From: Dendrocalamus latiflorus
Taxonomy: Eukaryota > Streptophyta > Magnoliopsida > Poales > Poaceae
Length of the DNA: 64,000 bases
Direction of reading: 5' to 3'
Assembly: GCA_017311315.1 (NCBI GenBank)
Contig: CM029664.1
Coordinates: 25,179,716 to 25,243,715, forward strand
The notes under the pieces: model-generated
Told to the model about the DNA's origin: nothing
Database searches by the model: none
What the model saw: the letters and a program-made list of their open reading frames with translations, nothing else
Position numbers and translations under genes: made by a program
Part shown: positions 1 to 10,750 of the stretch, piece after piece
Position numbering within the stretch: the stretch's first letter is position 1
Layout: each line of letters opens with the position of its first letter

Positions 1-1210
1 AACATTGGCGATAGCACTAGCGGTCCCGTTCTTCGATGAAAGTGGTAGATTCGATTGAGGATGGAGATAACGTTGACGACCCGAATACAACCCCCCAAGG
101 ACGTTGCACCTTAGCGATAGATACAAACTCCAGAGGTTGTTCGTGAACTTGTCGGAGCACAATCAACGTAACCACGGGGGTACTTGTCGTCCTACAATCA
201 ATCGAAGAACAGGCAAGAACAAGATAAACAGCAACCCAATTGCAAACGAAAGATGTGTGTTTCAATCTGAATCAGAAAAATCCAAACGCTAGTTTCGCAT
301 CTGCTATTTTTGCGAGTTTTGTTCAGCCTTGATGCATTAGAAATTTTCTTTACGTGCTGATCTTTGCGTTCCTTCGCGCAACTTGATCTTGTGTTCCCTT
401 AAAACAAAAACAATAGATTCAATTTACTCTTGAAATTGAGTCCGTGTCTACAACTTCTCCCAGATCAACCCGAGTACAACCCAAGAATCCAAACAAAAAA
501 AAACTAGATTTATTTGACTCTTGAAGTGAGTCTGTCTACAACTCCTCCCAGATCAATCCGAGTACGACCCTAGAATCAATGTCGGTTTTGGGTAGCTGTC
601 CACTTCCGAATCCGTTTGGAGGTTGCCATCCGAAACCAACTCCAGGGAGGTGCTATCCGGAAACCAAGAGGGGAGTTGGTGTACGCGTTGGTTTCCTGGA
701 ACACCATTCAGCCGAACACCATACATACGTGGTTCACTTATATCCTTTGAATACTTGAGACTAGTCACTGATATTGCATTGAGGGCTGCTCCTGAATACT
801 TAAAGCTGAACATTGGTGAAGCACTAGCGGTCCCGTTCTTCGATGAAAGTGGTAGATTCGAATGAGGATGGAGATAACATTGATGACCCGACTACAACCC
901 CCCAAGGATATTGCGCCATAGCGATCGGTACCAATTCCAGAGGTTGTTCGTGACCTTGTCGGAGCACAATCAACGTAACCACGAGGGTACTTGTTGTCCT
1001 ACAAGCAATCGAAGAACATGCAAGAAGAAGATAAATAGGCACCCAATTGCAAATGAAAGATGCATGTTTCAATCTGAATCAGAAAAATCCAAACGCTAGT
1101 TTCGCATCTGCTATTTTTGCGAGTTTTGTTCAGCCTTGATCCATTAGAAATTTTGTTTACGTGCTGATCTTTGCGTTCCTTCGCGCAACCTGATCTTGTG
1201 TTCCCTTAAA

Positions 1211-1386
1211 ACAAAAAAAGTAGATCCAATTTACTCTTGAAGTTGAGTCCGTGTCTACAACTCCTCCCAGATCAACCCGAGTACAGCCCAAGAATCCAAA
1301 CAAAAAAAGTAGATTCATTTGACTCTTGAAGTGAGTCCGTGTCTACAACTCCTCCCAGATCAATCCGAGTACGACCCTAGAATCGA
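1211..1386 (+). repeat. Internal duplication of about 88 bp inside each monomer (representative copy)
   Basis: Within one monomer, a segment starting ACAAAAAAAGTAGAT and running through GAGTCCGTGTCTACAACTCC to a GAATC end occurs twice in tandem. The first copy starts near 1211 and the second near 1300; the GAGTCCGTG cores at 1245 and 1333 are 88 bp apart. The same pair is present in every complete monomer I inspected in both array orientations. It is the smallest level of the repeat hierarchy. The two copies are diverged (for example ATCAACCCGAG against ATCAATCCGAG), so the duplication predates amplification of the array. Confidence 0.85.
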
Positions 1387-2081
1387 AGTCGGTTTTGGCT
1401 AGCTGTCCCCTTCCGAATCCGTTTGGAAGTTGCCATCCGAAACCAACTCCACGGAGGTGCTATCCGGAAACCAAGAGGGGAGTTGGTGCACGCGTTGGTT
1501 TCCTTGAACAACCATACAGCCGAACACCATACATACAGGTTCACTTATATCCTTTGAATACTTGAGACTAGTCACTGATATTGCATTGAGGGCTGCTCCT
1601 GAATACTTAAAGCTGAACATTGGCGATAGCACTAGCGGTCCCGTTTTTCGATGAAAGTGGTAGATTCGATTGAGGATGGAGATAACGTTGACGACCCGAG
1701 TACAACCCCCCAAGGACGTTGCGCCTTAGCGATCGATACAAACTCCAGAGGTTGTTCGTGACCTTGTCGGAGCACAATCAACGTAACCACGGGGGTACTT
1801 GTTGTCCTACAATCAATCGAAGAACAGGCAAGAACAAGATAAACAGCAACCCAATTGCAAACGAAAGATGTGTGTTTCAATCTGAATCAGAAAAATCCAA
1901 ACGCTAGTTTCGCATCTGCTATTTTTGCGAGTTTTGTTCAGCCTTGATGCATTAGAAATTTTCTTTACGTGCTGATCTTTGCGTTCCTTCGCGCAACTTG
2001 ATCTTGTGTTCCCTTAAAACAAAAACAATAGATTCAATTTACTCTTCAAATTGAGTCCGTGTCTACAACTCCTCCCAGATC

Positions 2082-2086
2082 AACCC
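2082..2086. repeat. Target-site duplication, left copy (AACCC), solo LTR
   Basis: The five bases before the solo LTR are repeated directly after it at 5694-5698. Other monomers read through this point without interruption as ATCAACCCGAGTAC. Confidence 0.9.
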
Positions 2087-2692
2087 TGTCACATCCCAAA
2101 ATTTGCTTTTTGGAAAAATTTAAATTCAAATAAAGTATTTTAAAGTAATTGGATTTTATTTGGTTTTCCTGAATTTTCTGGAATTTAAAACCTATTTTTA
2201 AAAATTAAAAGGTAATTCAAACTATGAAAATAATTTACCAATAGCAGTTGGAAATAATTTTGCTTAGTCCAAAATATGTCCAGAAGCTTCTGTGAATTTT
2301 TCTGGAATTTTTGGATGTATTTTCATATTTTTTTTTTCTGAGGCCTAAATAATTTCCTAGCCTTTTCTGAAATTGTAAAATCAAAATAAAAATCCAACCC
2401 CTCCCTTCAGCTGACACTTGGACGGACGGATGTCGTCCACGTCGCCGCCTGGTCCATCCCGGCCGCTTCTCTCTCTCCTTTCTCTTCTTTCCGAGAACCC
2501 CGGCAATCGACTCCTACCCGAATTCTATCTCTTCATTCGATTCGTTCGGGAATTTGAATTCCGAAGAGATGAGCTCCTTATCTCTTTGATTTTCAAACTC
2601 TGCGCCGCTCCGTTGCCTTATTCCCGTGTTAATAGGATCTCAAGCCGTGGTCTTCGGTGAGGAATCCCGCCGCCTCACCCCTTCCCCGCGTC

Positions 2693-2703
2693 CTATAAAT
2701 ATA
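2693..2703 (+). promoter_or_regulatory. TATA box of the solo LTR promoter
   Basis: The motif CTATAAATATA lies about 610 bp into the LTR and is followed by a C/T-rich stretch typical of plant initiator regions. Transcription would be expected to start about 30 bp downstream, around 2725-2735. It sets the LTR orientation as plus. No downstream coding region of the element remains. Confidence 0.65.
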
Positions 2704-2996
2704 CCCCCTCAGCCTCCTCCTCCTCCTGCTCCATCTCCACGGTTGTCGTGCGTGCCTCGACCACCTTTTGACCGGTTGCGCCTCCGCCCTCGCCGTGGTC
2801 GTGTGCCCCAGAGCCCCGTCACCGCTTGGACTCGAGTCGCGCCGCCTCTTCTTCTCGTCGCCGACCGTCTCCACTCGTCGCCGAACCCCTCCGACCCGTT
2901 TTCGAATTCGACTCTGCATCGGGATCGCGTCTTCGACCATCTCCATTCCCCTCCGACCACCCCACTGCCGACCAATTTCCGAAGGTAAACCTTCCG

Positions 2997-3795
2997 TGTG
3001 GTCGTAGGTCCGTATGGTCGTAGATCTGTGTAGTCGTAGAGTCTTACGACCGCCCTAGATGGTTTACGATCAAATCCAAACCCTTAGAATCCTGTACGAC
3101 CATGTTAGAGTCCTTTTCGACCGTCTGCAATACCATACGACCGCTTAAACTCGTTGTCGATCACGTTGAGTCATGGTCGTAAGACCTGTAGCAGCTCTCG
3201 GCTTCAGCCACTCAATTCACCGTGGTCGAAACCCCTATCGATCATGTCCACTTCTTTCATCATGGTCGTAGTCGTTTATAATTACGTACTGGTCTTTTCA
3301 GCGTGGTCGCATCTCGTTACAACCATCGCCGCTGAAGTCGTGGCCTTCCACGTGATCGAGCATCTCTACGGCCGCGTTCTGTTAGCGTTTGCCGTGGTCA
3401 TAAACGGCAACGTGGTCGTTAGCTTCTGCGTGGTCGTAAGTCGACTGCGTGGTCGTAAGCGACTTCATGGTCGTAATTTCGACTACGTGTTCGTAACTCA
3501 TTCTCCGTGGTCGTAAACGACTTTGCGGTCGTAATCTCGACTGTTTGGTCGTGAACGACTACGTGGTCGTAAACATCGTAAGTCTTCAGAGTAGTCGTAA
3601 GTCGTCTTCGTAGTCTTAAGTCTCCTTTGTAGTCGTAAGTCTTCAGAGTAGTCGTAAGTCGTCTTCGTAGTCTTAAGTCTCCTTTGTAGTCGTAAGTCTT
3701 CAGAGTAGTCGTAAGTCTTCTTCGTAGTCTTAAGTCTCCTTTGTAGTCGTAAGTCTTCAGAGTAGTCGTAATCTCTTCCAACTGCATTGTAGTAG
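2997..3795. repeat. Dispersed TGGTCGTA/TAGTCGTA motif cluster in the solo LTR
   Basis: Over about 800 bp the octamer TGGTCGTA, or close variants such as TAGTCGTA, CGACCATG and CGACCG, recurs dozens of times at irregular short intervals on both strands. The cluster ends in the regular 57-bp minisatellite listed separately. It lies downstream of the TATA box, so it would sit in the 5' part of the transcript. Function unknown. Confidence 0.7.
3582..3774. repeat. 57-bp minisatellite, about 3.4 copies
   Basis: A 57-bp unit beginning GTCTTCAGAGTAGTCGTAAG starts at 3582, 3639 and 3696, with a partial fourth copy from 3753. The unit is a multiple of three, so an open frame on the minus strand (3419-3865) contains a 19-residue repeat. 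Copies differ by very few bases, for example CGTCTTC against CTTCTTC, so the expansion is recent. The frame is low-complexity and I regard it as non-coding. Confidence 0.9.
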
Positions 3796-5693
3796 TCGTA
3801 TCTCCCTCTCCGACCACGTTGATTCCCGAAGACAATCTTCTTTTCTCCGATTTAAAAACTTCCAAAGGTCATAACTTTCTCATTTTAACTCCGATTTCAG
3901 CCATTCAAATTTCTAAATTCGTCTAAAATCATGATCTATCCAAATATGGCCTCCTTTTTAATTTTTGGATTTTATTTGCATTTTGTTTGTATTTATTTGT
4001 TTTGCTGTTCTGTCTTTTCGCGCGTAGAATCCAACGTTATCGAAGATCTCTCCACTCAACAACAAGAAGACTCAGAGAACCTGCAAGAAGGCAAGTCTCC
4101 TTTGATCATCTTGAACCTATGCTTTTGAAATGTTTTAAAATATTTTAAATTATGTGCATTGCTATTTACATAAAATCACTAGTTCAAATCTTTAGGAATT
4201 AGTTATTCCAACTTTGTTATGCCCTCATTTGACATTGATTGCCATGTACCTTGTCACCCTAGAACTTCCTTTGTCTCAATAATGAGATTACTATTAATCT
4301 TTGTGAATATTAGAATGGTAGAATAATGCTTAGTCATGCTATCTAATAACTTTGGAAAATCTTGAAAATGGGAAATTATGATTTATTAGTGAACCCTTGT
4401 GTTTGTAAATGAAGTGGCAATTGGAGTTGTCACTGTGATTTTAAAATAAAATAAAATGTGAAAGTTGGTTTAGATTAGGGTGGATGGTTGGTTTGGTGTG
4501 GTGCAGGAAGCACGAGATCTTGTAAAGTGTATGTTCCACCCTAGTCAATTAAGGACCGACGCTTGTGTTTGTCCAGACTGAGCATTAACCGTACAACCAC
4601 AAGTCTATATGGGTACGACCTAGCTGACTAACTTATGATAGTCTAGTTTAGGTGCCACCAGTGGAAAGTGGGTGCCAGGGATGGACTGGTTATTCACAGT
4701 GAGGGACAGGAATTTACTGTACTCATATGGCGCAAGAGGGGGCTTCGGTTCGGGCAGTTAGCCTACCTGCGGTGAAACCTCAGTGGGTGGTATCTAGCTA
4801 GATTAGAGTAAGGTAAAGGCTTTGTGATATTTTATCTGGGTCTCATGCCAAAGGAAGCGTGTTGACTTTTAGGATAATTTATCTCTTGTGGGTAAAGTTG
4901 TACAACCTCTACAGAGTGTAAAACTATTCGAATAGCCGTGCCCACGGTCAAGGGCGGGCAAGGAATGCATTCACATGGTAGATTTCTGGTTTTGGTTTTA
5001 AAATCAAAAAATTTTGTACTCCGAGAGTGGAGGGAACTCTCGGAAGGGAATCCTGGCGGTTGGAGCCAGAGGGGGTGGATGTAACCCGCAATATTAACTG
5101 GTTCAGTTGGAAATGATTAAGCTAGTGTTGGTGGATGGAACCTTCACTAGAGTATAATTGTTAGTTCTGTTAAAATCATTTACCTTATTTAATTGATGCC
5201 TTCAAAAATAATTAGTAGTAATTGAAATTAAAATATTGCTTTGTGCAAAAGAGCCATATAGCCTTCCTTTGTCAAGCCTTGCATCTATGCATTTTTCCCA
5301 AGACTTGCGGAGTACTTTATGTACTCACATGCTACACTCAAAAATAAATCTCAGAGGAAGTTGAAGCTCAAGAAGGTGACTACGACTACTGCTTCGCTTG
5401 TGGATGTGATGGGTTCTTCCCGGAGAACTAGGTCGCGCTTCCCCAGTCAATTGCCTGTGGCGTATTGATGGGTCGTCATCGAGTTATTTTTTTGCTTCCG
5501 CTGTGTTTTAGGTGTGCGAGGTCTTAAACCTCTATTGTAATAATGAGACCTTTCGGTCGGTGTTCTCAACTATTGTAATAAATCGCTGTTGGTGATGTTT
5601 ATCCATTCTGTTTAACTGTGTGCACTAGCTTTGATCTGGGACTAGTGCGGTATTACACAGAGGGTCCGGGTTCGGAAATCCGGGGTCCCGACA

Positions 5694-5698
5694 AACCC
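5694..5698. repeat. Target-site duplication, right copy (AACCC), solo LTR
   Basis: Direct repeat of 2082-2086. The satellite continues in register immediately after it. Confidence 0.9.
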
Positions 5699-8600
5699 GA
5701 GTACAACCCAAGAATCCAAACAAAAAAAAAACTAGATTCATTTGACTCTTGAAGTGAGTCTGTCTACAACTCCTCCCAGATCAATCCGAGTGCGACCCTA
5801 GAATCAATGTCGGTTTTGGGTAGCTGTCCACTTCCGAATCCGTTTGGAGGTTGCCATCCGAAACCAACTCCAGGGAGGTGCTATCCGAAAACCAAGAGGC
5901 GAGTTGGTGTACGCGTTGGTTTCCTTGAACACCATTCAGCCGAACACCATACATACGTGGTTCACTTATATCCTTTGAATACTTGAGACTAGTCACTGAT
6001 ATTGCATTGAGGGCTGCTCCTGAATACTTAAAGCTGAACATTGGTGAAGCACTAGCGGTCCCGTTCTTCGAGGAAAGTGGTAGATTCGAATGAGGATGGA
6101 GATAACATTGATGACCCGACTACAACCCCCCAAGGACATTGCGCCATAGCGATCGGTACCAATTCCAGAAGTTGTTCGTGACCATGTCGGAGCACAATCA
6201 ACGTAACCACGAGGGTACTTGTTGTCCTACAAGCAATCGAAGAACATGCAAGAACAAGATAAACAGGCACCCAATTGCAAATGAAAGATGCATGTTTCAA
6301 TCTGAATCAGAAAAATCCAAACGCTAGTTTCGCATCTGCTATTTTTGCGAGTTTTGTTCAGCCTTGATCCATTAGAAATTTTGTTTACGTGCTGATCTTT
6401 GCGTTCCATCGCCCAACTTGATCTTGTGTTCCCTTAAAACAAAAAACGTAGATCCAATTTACTCTTGAAGTTGAGTCTGTGTCTACAACTCCTCCCAGAT
6501 CAACCCGAGTACAGCCCAAGAATCCAAACAAAAAAACTAGATTCATTTGACACTTGAAGTGAGTCCGTGTCTACAACTCCTCCCAGATCAATCCGAGTAC
6601 GACCCTAGAATCAATGTCGGTTTTGGCTAGCTGTCCCCTTCCGAATCTGTTTGGAGGTCGCCATCCGAAACCAACTACACGGAGGTGCTATCCGGAAACC
6701 AAGAGGGGAGTTGGTGCACGCGTTGGTTTCCTTGAACAACCATACAGCCGAACACCATACATACAGGTTCACTTATATCCTTTGAATACTTGAGACTAGT
6801 CATTGATATTGCATTGAGGGCTGCTCCTGAATACTTAAAGCTGAACATTGGCGATAGGACTAGCGGTCCCGTTCTTCGATGAAAGTGGTAGATTCGATTG
6901 AGGATGGAGATAACGTTGACGACCCGAATACATACCCCCAAGGACGTTGCGCCTTAGCGATCGATACAAACTCCAGAGGTTGTTCGTGAACTTGTCGGAG
7001 CACAATCAACGTAACCACAGGGGTACTTGTTGTCCTACAATCAATAGAAGAACAGGCAAGAACAAGATAAACAGCAACCCAATTGCAAACGAAAGATGTG
7101 TGTTTCAATCTGAATCAGAAAAATCCAAACGCTAGTTTCGCATCTGCTATTTTTGCGAGTTTTGTTCAGCCTTGATGCATTAGAAATTTTCTTTACGTGC
7201 TGATCTTTGCGTTCCTTCGTGCAACATGATCTTGTGTTCCCTTAAAACAAAAACAATAGATTCAATTTACTCATGAAATTGAGTCCGTGTCTACAACTCC
7301 TCCCAGATCAACCCGAGTACAACCCAAGAATCCAAACAAAAAAAACTAGATTCATTTGACTCTTGAAGTGAGTCTGTCTACAACTCCTCCCAGATCAATC
7401 CGAGTACGACCCTAGAATCAATGTCGGTTTTCGGTAGCTGTCCACTTCCGAATCCGTTTGGAGGTTGCCATCCGAAACCAACTCCAGGGAGGTGCTATCC
7501 GAAACCAAGAGGGGAGTTAGTGTACGCGTTGGTTTCCTTGAACACAATTCAGCCAAACACCATACATACGAGGTTCACTTATATCCTTTGAATACTTGAG
7601 ACTAGTCACTGATATTGCATTGAGGGCTACTCCTGAATACTTAAAGCTGAACATTGGTGATAGCACTAGCGGTCCCGTTCTTCGATGAAAGTGGTAGATT
7701 CGAATGAGGATGGAGATAACATTGATGACCCGACTACAACCCCCCAAGGACATTGCGCCATAGCGATCGGTACCAATTCCAGAGGTTGTTCATGACCTTG
7801 TCGGAGCACAATCAACGTAACCACGAGGGTACTTGTTGTCCTACAAGCAATCGAAGAACATGCAAGAACAAGATTAACAGGCACCCAATTGCAAATGAAA
7901 GATGCATGTTTCAATCTGAATCATAAAAATCCAAACGCTAGTTTCGCATCTGCTATTTTTGCGAGTTTTGTTCAGCCTTGATCCATTAGAAATTTTGTTT
8001 ACGTGCTGATCTTTGCGTTCCTTCGCCCAACTTGATCTTGTGTTCCCTTAAAACAAAAAACGTAGATCCAATTTACTCTTGAAGTTGAGTCCGTGTCTAC
8101 AACTCCTCCCAGATCAACCCGAGTACAGCCCTAGAATCCAAACAAAAAAAGTAGATTCATTTGACTCTTGAAGAGAGTCCGTGTCTACAACCCCTCCCAG
8201 ATCAATCCGAGTACGACCCTAGAATCGAAGTCGGTTTTGGCTAGCTGTCCCCTTCCGAATCCGTTTGGAGGTTGCCATCCGAAACCAACTCGACGGAGGT
8301 GCTATCCGGAAACCAAGAGGGGAGTTGGTGCACGCGTTGGTTTCCTTGAACAACCATACAGCCGAACACCATACATACAGGTTCACTTATATCCTTTGAA
8401 TACTTGAGACTAGTCATTGATATTGCATTGAGAGCTGCTCCTGAATACTTAAAGCTGAACATTGGCGATAGCACTAGCGGTCCCGTTCTTCGATGAAAGT
8501 GGTAGATTCGATTGAGGATGGAGATAACGTTGACGACCCGAATACAACCCCCCAAGGACGTTGCGCCTTAGCGATCGATACAAACTCCAGAGGTTGTTCG

Positions 8601-9210
8601 TGACCTTGTCGGAGCACAATCAACGTAACCACGGCGGTACTTGTTGTCCTACAATCAATCGAAGAACAGGCAAGAACAAGACAAACAGCAACCCAATTGC
8701 AAATGAAAGATGTGTGTTTCAATCTGAATCAGAAAAATCCAAACGATAGTTTCGCATCTGCTATTTTTGCGAGTTTTGTTCAGCCTTGATGCATTTGAAA
8801 TTTTCTTTACGTGCTGATCTTTGCGTTCCTTCGCGCAACTTGATCTTGTGTTCCCTTAAAACAAAAACAATAGATTCAATTTACTCATGAAATTGAGTCC
8901 GTGTCTACAACTCCTCCCAGATCAACCCGAGTACAACCCAAGAATCCAAACAAAAAAAACTAGATTCATTTGACTCTTGAAGTGAGTCTGTCCACAACTC
9001 CTCCCGGATCAATCCGAGTACGACCCTAGAATCAATGTCGGTTTTGGGTAGCTGTCCACTTCCGAATCCGTTTGGAGGTTGCCATCCGAAACCAACTCCA
9101 GGGAGGTGCTATCCGAAAACCAAGAGGGGAGTTAGTGTACGCGTTGGTTTCCTTGAACACCATTCAGCCGAACACCATACATACGAGGTTCACTTATATC
9201 CTTTGAATAC

Positions 9211-9270
9211 TTGAGACTAGTCACTGATATTGCATTGAGGGCTGCTCCTGAATACTTAAAGCTGAACATT
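9211..9270 (+). repeat. Leader-derived block L2 inside a monomer (representative copy)
   Basis: This part of the monomer starts TTGAGACTAG and contains ATTGCATTGAGGGCTGCTC. The same order of words is found in the non-autonomous element's leader at 18541-18605 (TTGAGACTAG, then ATTGCATCTAGGGCTGCTC). A weaker match is in the autonomous element's leader at about 24430-24480. By eye the match to the non-autonomous leader is about 80% with small gaps. It is in the same orientation as the element leader and ends next to the inverted LTR block at 9273. Confidence 0.75.
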
Positions 9271-9272
9271 GG

Positions 9273-9497
9273 TGATAGCACTAGCGGTCCCGTTCTTCGA
9301 TGAAAGTGGTAGATTCGAATGAGGATGGAGATAACATTGATGACCCGACTACAACCCCCCAAGGACATTGCGCCATAGCGATCGGTACCAATTCCAGAGG
9401 TTGTTCGTGACCTTGTCGGAGCACAATCAACGTAACCACGAGGGTACTTGTTGTCCTACAAGCAATCGAAGAACATGCAAGAACAAGATAAACAGGC
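9273..9497 (-). repeat. LTR 3'-end-derived block, inverted, inside a monomer (representative copy)
   Basis: Read on the minus strand, this 225-bp block aligns with the last 221 bp of the autonomous element's LTR (23450-23670). Shared landmarks in order are TGTTCTTCGATTGCTTG, TGGAGTTGGT or TGGAATTGGT, GATCGCTA/GATTGCTA with GGCGC, GTAGTCGG, and a CGGG...TATCA end. The terminal TATCA matches the LTR terminus, so the block ends where an LTR would end. Its orientation is opposite to that of the two leader-derived blocks on either side, so the monomer is a rearranged mosaic rather than a simple tandem copy of an LTR-leader segment. Confidence 0.75.
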
Positions 9498-9540
9498 ACC
9501 CAATTGCAAATGAAAGATGCATGTTTCAATCTGAATCAGA

Positions 9541-9660
9541 AAAATCCAAACGCTAGTTTCGCATCTGCTATTTTTGCGAGTTTTGTTCAGCCTTGATCCA
9601 TTAGAAATTTTGTTTACGTGCTGATCTTTGCGTTCCTTCGCGCAACTTGATCTTGTGTTC
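9541..9660 (+). repeat. Leader-derived block L1 inside a monomer (representative copy)
   Basis: The monomer reads CTAGTTTCGCATCTGCTATT, then GAGTTTTGTT, TTGATCCATTAGAA, TTTTGTTTACGTGCTGATC. The leader of the non-autonomous element at 18369-18500 reads CTAGTTTTTGCATCTGTTAATT, GAGTTTTGTT, TTGATCCATTAGAA and TTTTTGTTTAGGTGCTGATC. The match is in the same orientation. In the element, L1 and L2 are nearly adjacent. In the monomer they are separated by about 400 bp that includes the 88-bp duplication. Confidence 0.8.
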
Positions 9661-9790
9661 CCTCAAAACAAAAAAAAGTAGATCCAATTTACTCTTGAAG
9701 TTGAGTCCGTGTCTACAACTCCTCCCAGATCAACCCGAGTACAGCCCTAGAATCCAAAAAAAAAAGTAGATTCATTTGACTCTTGAAGTG

Positions 9791-9890
9791 NNNNNNNNNN
9801 NNNNNNNNNNNNNNNNNNNNNNNNNNNNNNNNNNNNNNNNNNNNNNNNNNNNNNNNNNNNNNNNNNNNNNNNNNNNNNNNNNNNNNNNNN
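9791..9890. other. Assembly gap (100 N)
   Basis: Exactly 100 N, the usual placeholder for unknown size. The left edge lies in the tail of a type B monomer and the right edge just before the L2 block of another type B monomer. In the intact array the corresponding stretch (8174 to 9206) is about 1,030 bp, so at least one type A monomer is probably missing. A multiple of the dimer length could be added. Confidence 0.97.
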
Positions 9891-10750
9891 ATGAGACTAG
9901 TCACTGATATTGCATTGAGGGCTGCTCCTGAATACTTAAAGCTGAACATTGGTCATAGCACTAGCGGTCCCGTTCTTCGATGAAAGTGGTAGATTCGAAT
10001 GAGGATGGAGATAACATTGATGACCCGACTACAACCCCCCAAGGACATTGCGCCATAGCGATCGGTACCAATTCCAGAGGTTGTTCGTGACCTTGTCGGA
10101 GCACAAACAACGTAACCACGAGGGTACTTGTTGTCCTACAAGCAATCGAAGAACATGCAAGAACACGATAAACAGGCACCCAATTGCAAATGAAAGATGC
10201 ATGTTTCAATCTGAATCAGAAAAATCCAACGCTAGTTTCGCATCTGCTATTTTTGCGAGTTTTGTTCAGCCTTGATCCATTAGAAATTTTGTTTACGTGC
10301 TGATCTTTGCGTTCCTTCGCGCAACTTGATCTTGTGTTCCGTTAAACAAAAAAGTAGATCCAATTTACTCTTGAAGTTGAGTCCGTGTCTACAACTCCTC
10401 CCAGATCAACCCGAGTACAGCCCTACAAACCAAACAAAAAAAGTAGATTCATTTGACTCTTGAAGTGAGTCCGTGTCTACAACTCCTCCTAGATCAATCC
10501 GAGTACGACCCTAGAATCGAAGTCGGTTTTGGCTAGCTGTCCCCTTCCGAATCCGTTTGGAGGTTGCCATCCGAAACCAACTCCACGGAGGTGCTATCCG
10601 GAAACCAAGAGGGGAGTTGGTGCACAGCGTTGGTTTCCTTGAACACCATACGTACAGGTTCACTTATATCCTTTGAATACTTGAGACTAGTCATTGATAT
10701 TGCATTGAGGGCTGCTCCTGAATACTTAAAGCTGAACCTTGGCGATGGCA

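Larger units (their letters stand above)
1..2086 (+). repeat. Satellite array block 1 (A/B monomers of about 807 bp)
   Basis: About 2.6 monomers of the tandem repeat that fills the window. Using the motif CTAGCGGTCCCG as anchor, copies start at 17 (type A), 824 (type B) and 1632 (type A), spaced 807 and 808 bp. Type A carries CGATCGATACAAACTCC and a GTGTGT version of the next block. Type B carries CGATCGGTACCAATTCC and GCATGT. By hand I count about 17 differences between A and B over the 249 bp after the anchor, roughly 7%. Open frames of 62 and 82 codons recur in each copy, but they follow from repeat homogenisation and I do not annotate them as genes. The block is cut at 2086 by the solo LTR and resumes at 5694. 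Confidence 0.95.
2087..5693 (+). mobile_element. Solo LTR, 3,607 bp, probable Ty3/gypsy type
   Basis: A 3,607-bp insertion begins TGTCACATCCC and ends GGTCCCGACA, so its ends form the short inverted pair TGTC/GACA. It is flanked by the 5-bp duplication AACCC. Taking out the insertion plus one duplication copy restores an 808-bp monomer spacing. I see no second terminal repeat and no gag or pol coding, so a solo LTR left by recombination between two LTRs is the best reading. It contains a TATA box near 2693 preceded by pyrimidine-rich DNA, a GC-rich stretch around 2400-2950, and a minisatellite near 3582. LTRs this long suggest a Tekay/Del-like chromovirus; that assignment is inference. Short ORFs at 2418-3023 and 3154-3516 have no recognisable domain. 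Confidence 0.85.
5694..9790 (+). repeat. Satellite array block 2 (alternating B/A monomers)
   Basis: Anchors at 6052 (B), 6860 (A), 7666 (B), 8474 (A) and 9281 (B) are spaced 808, 806, 808 and 807 bp, giving a strict B-A alternation and a dimer of about 1,614 bp. The A copies here retain the longer form with GAACAACCATACAGCCG, which distinguishes them from the A copies after 9890 that lack 16 bp. The block stops at an assembly gap in the tail of a type B monomer. No gene is present. Confidence 0.95.

Noticed and set aside
824..1072. A recurring 82-codon minus-strand ORF (and a 62-codon plus-strand ORF) intact in most forward monomers
   Set aside because: It overlaps the LTR-derived block. 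Types A and B differ at about 17 of 249 bases by hand count, and about 12 of those change the residue, so there is no sign of purifying selection. Conservation is explained by array homogenisation, and type C monomers break the frame with a 2-base difference.
2418..3865. Several ORFs of 60-148 codons in the solo LTR as possible host genes
   Set aside because: Low-complexity or GC-rich composition with no recognisable domain; they overlap on both strands and lie between intact LTR termini with a target duplication.
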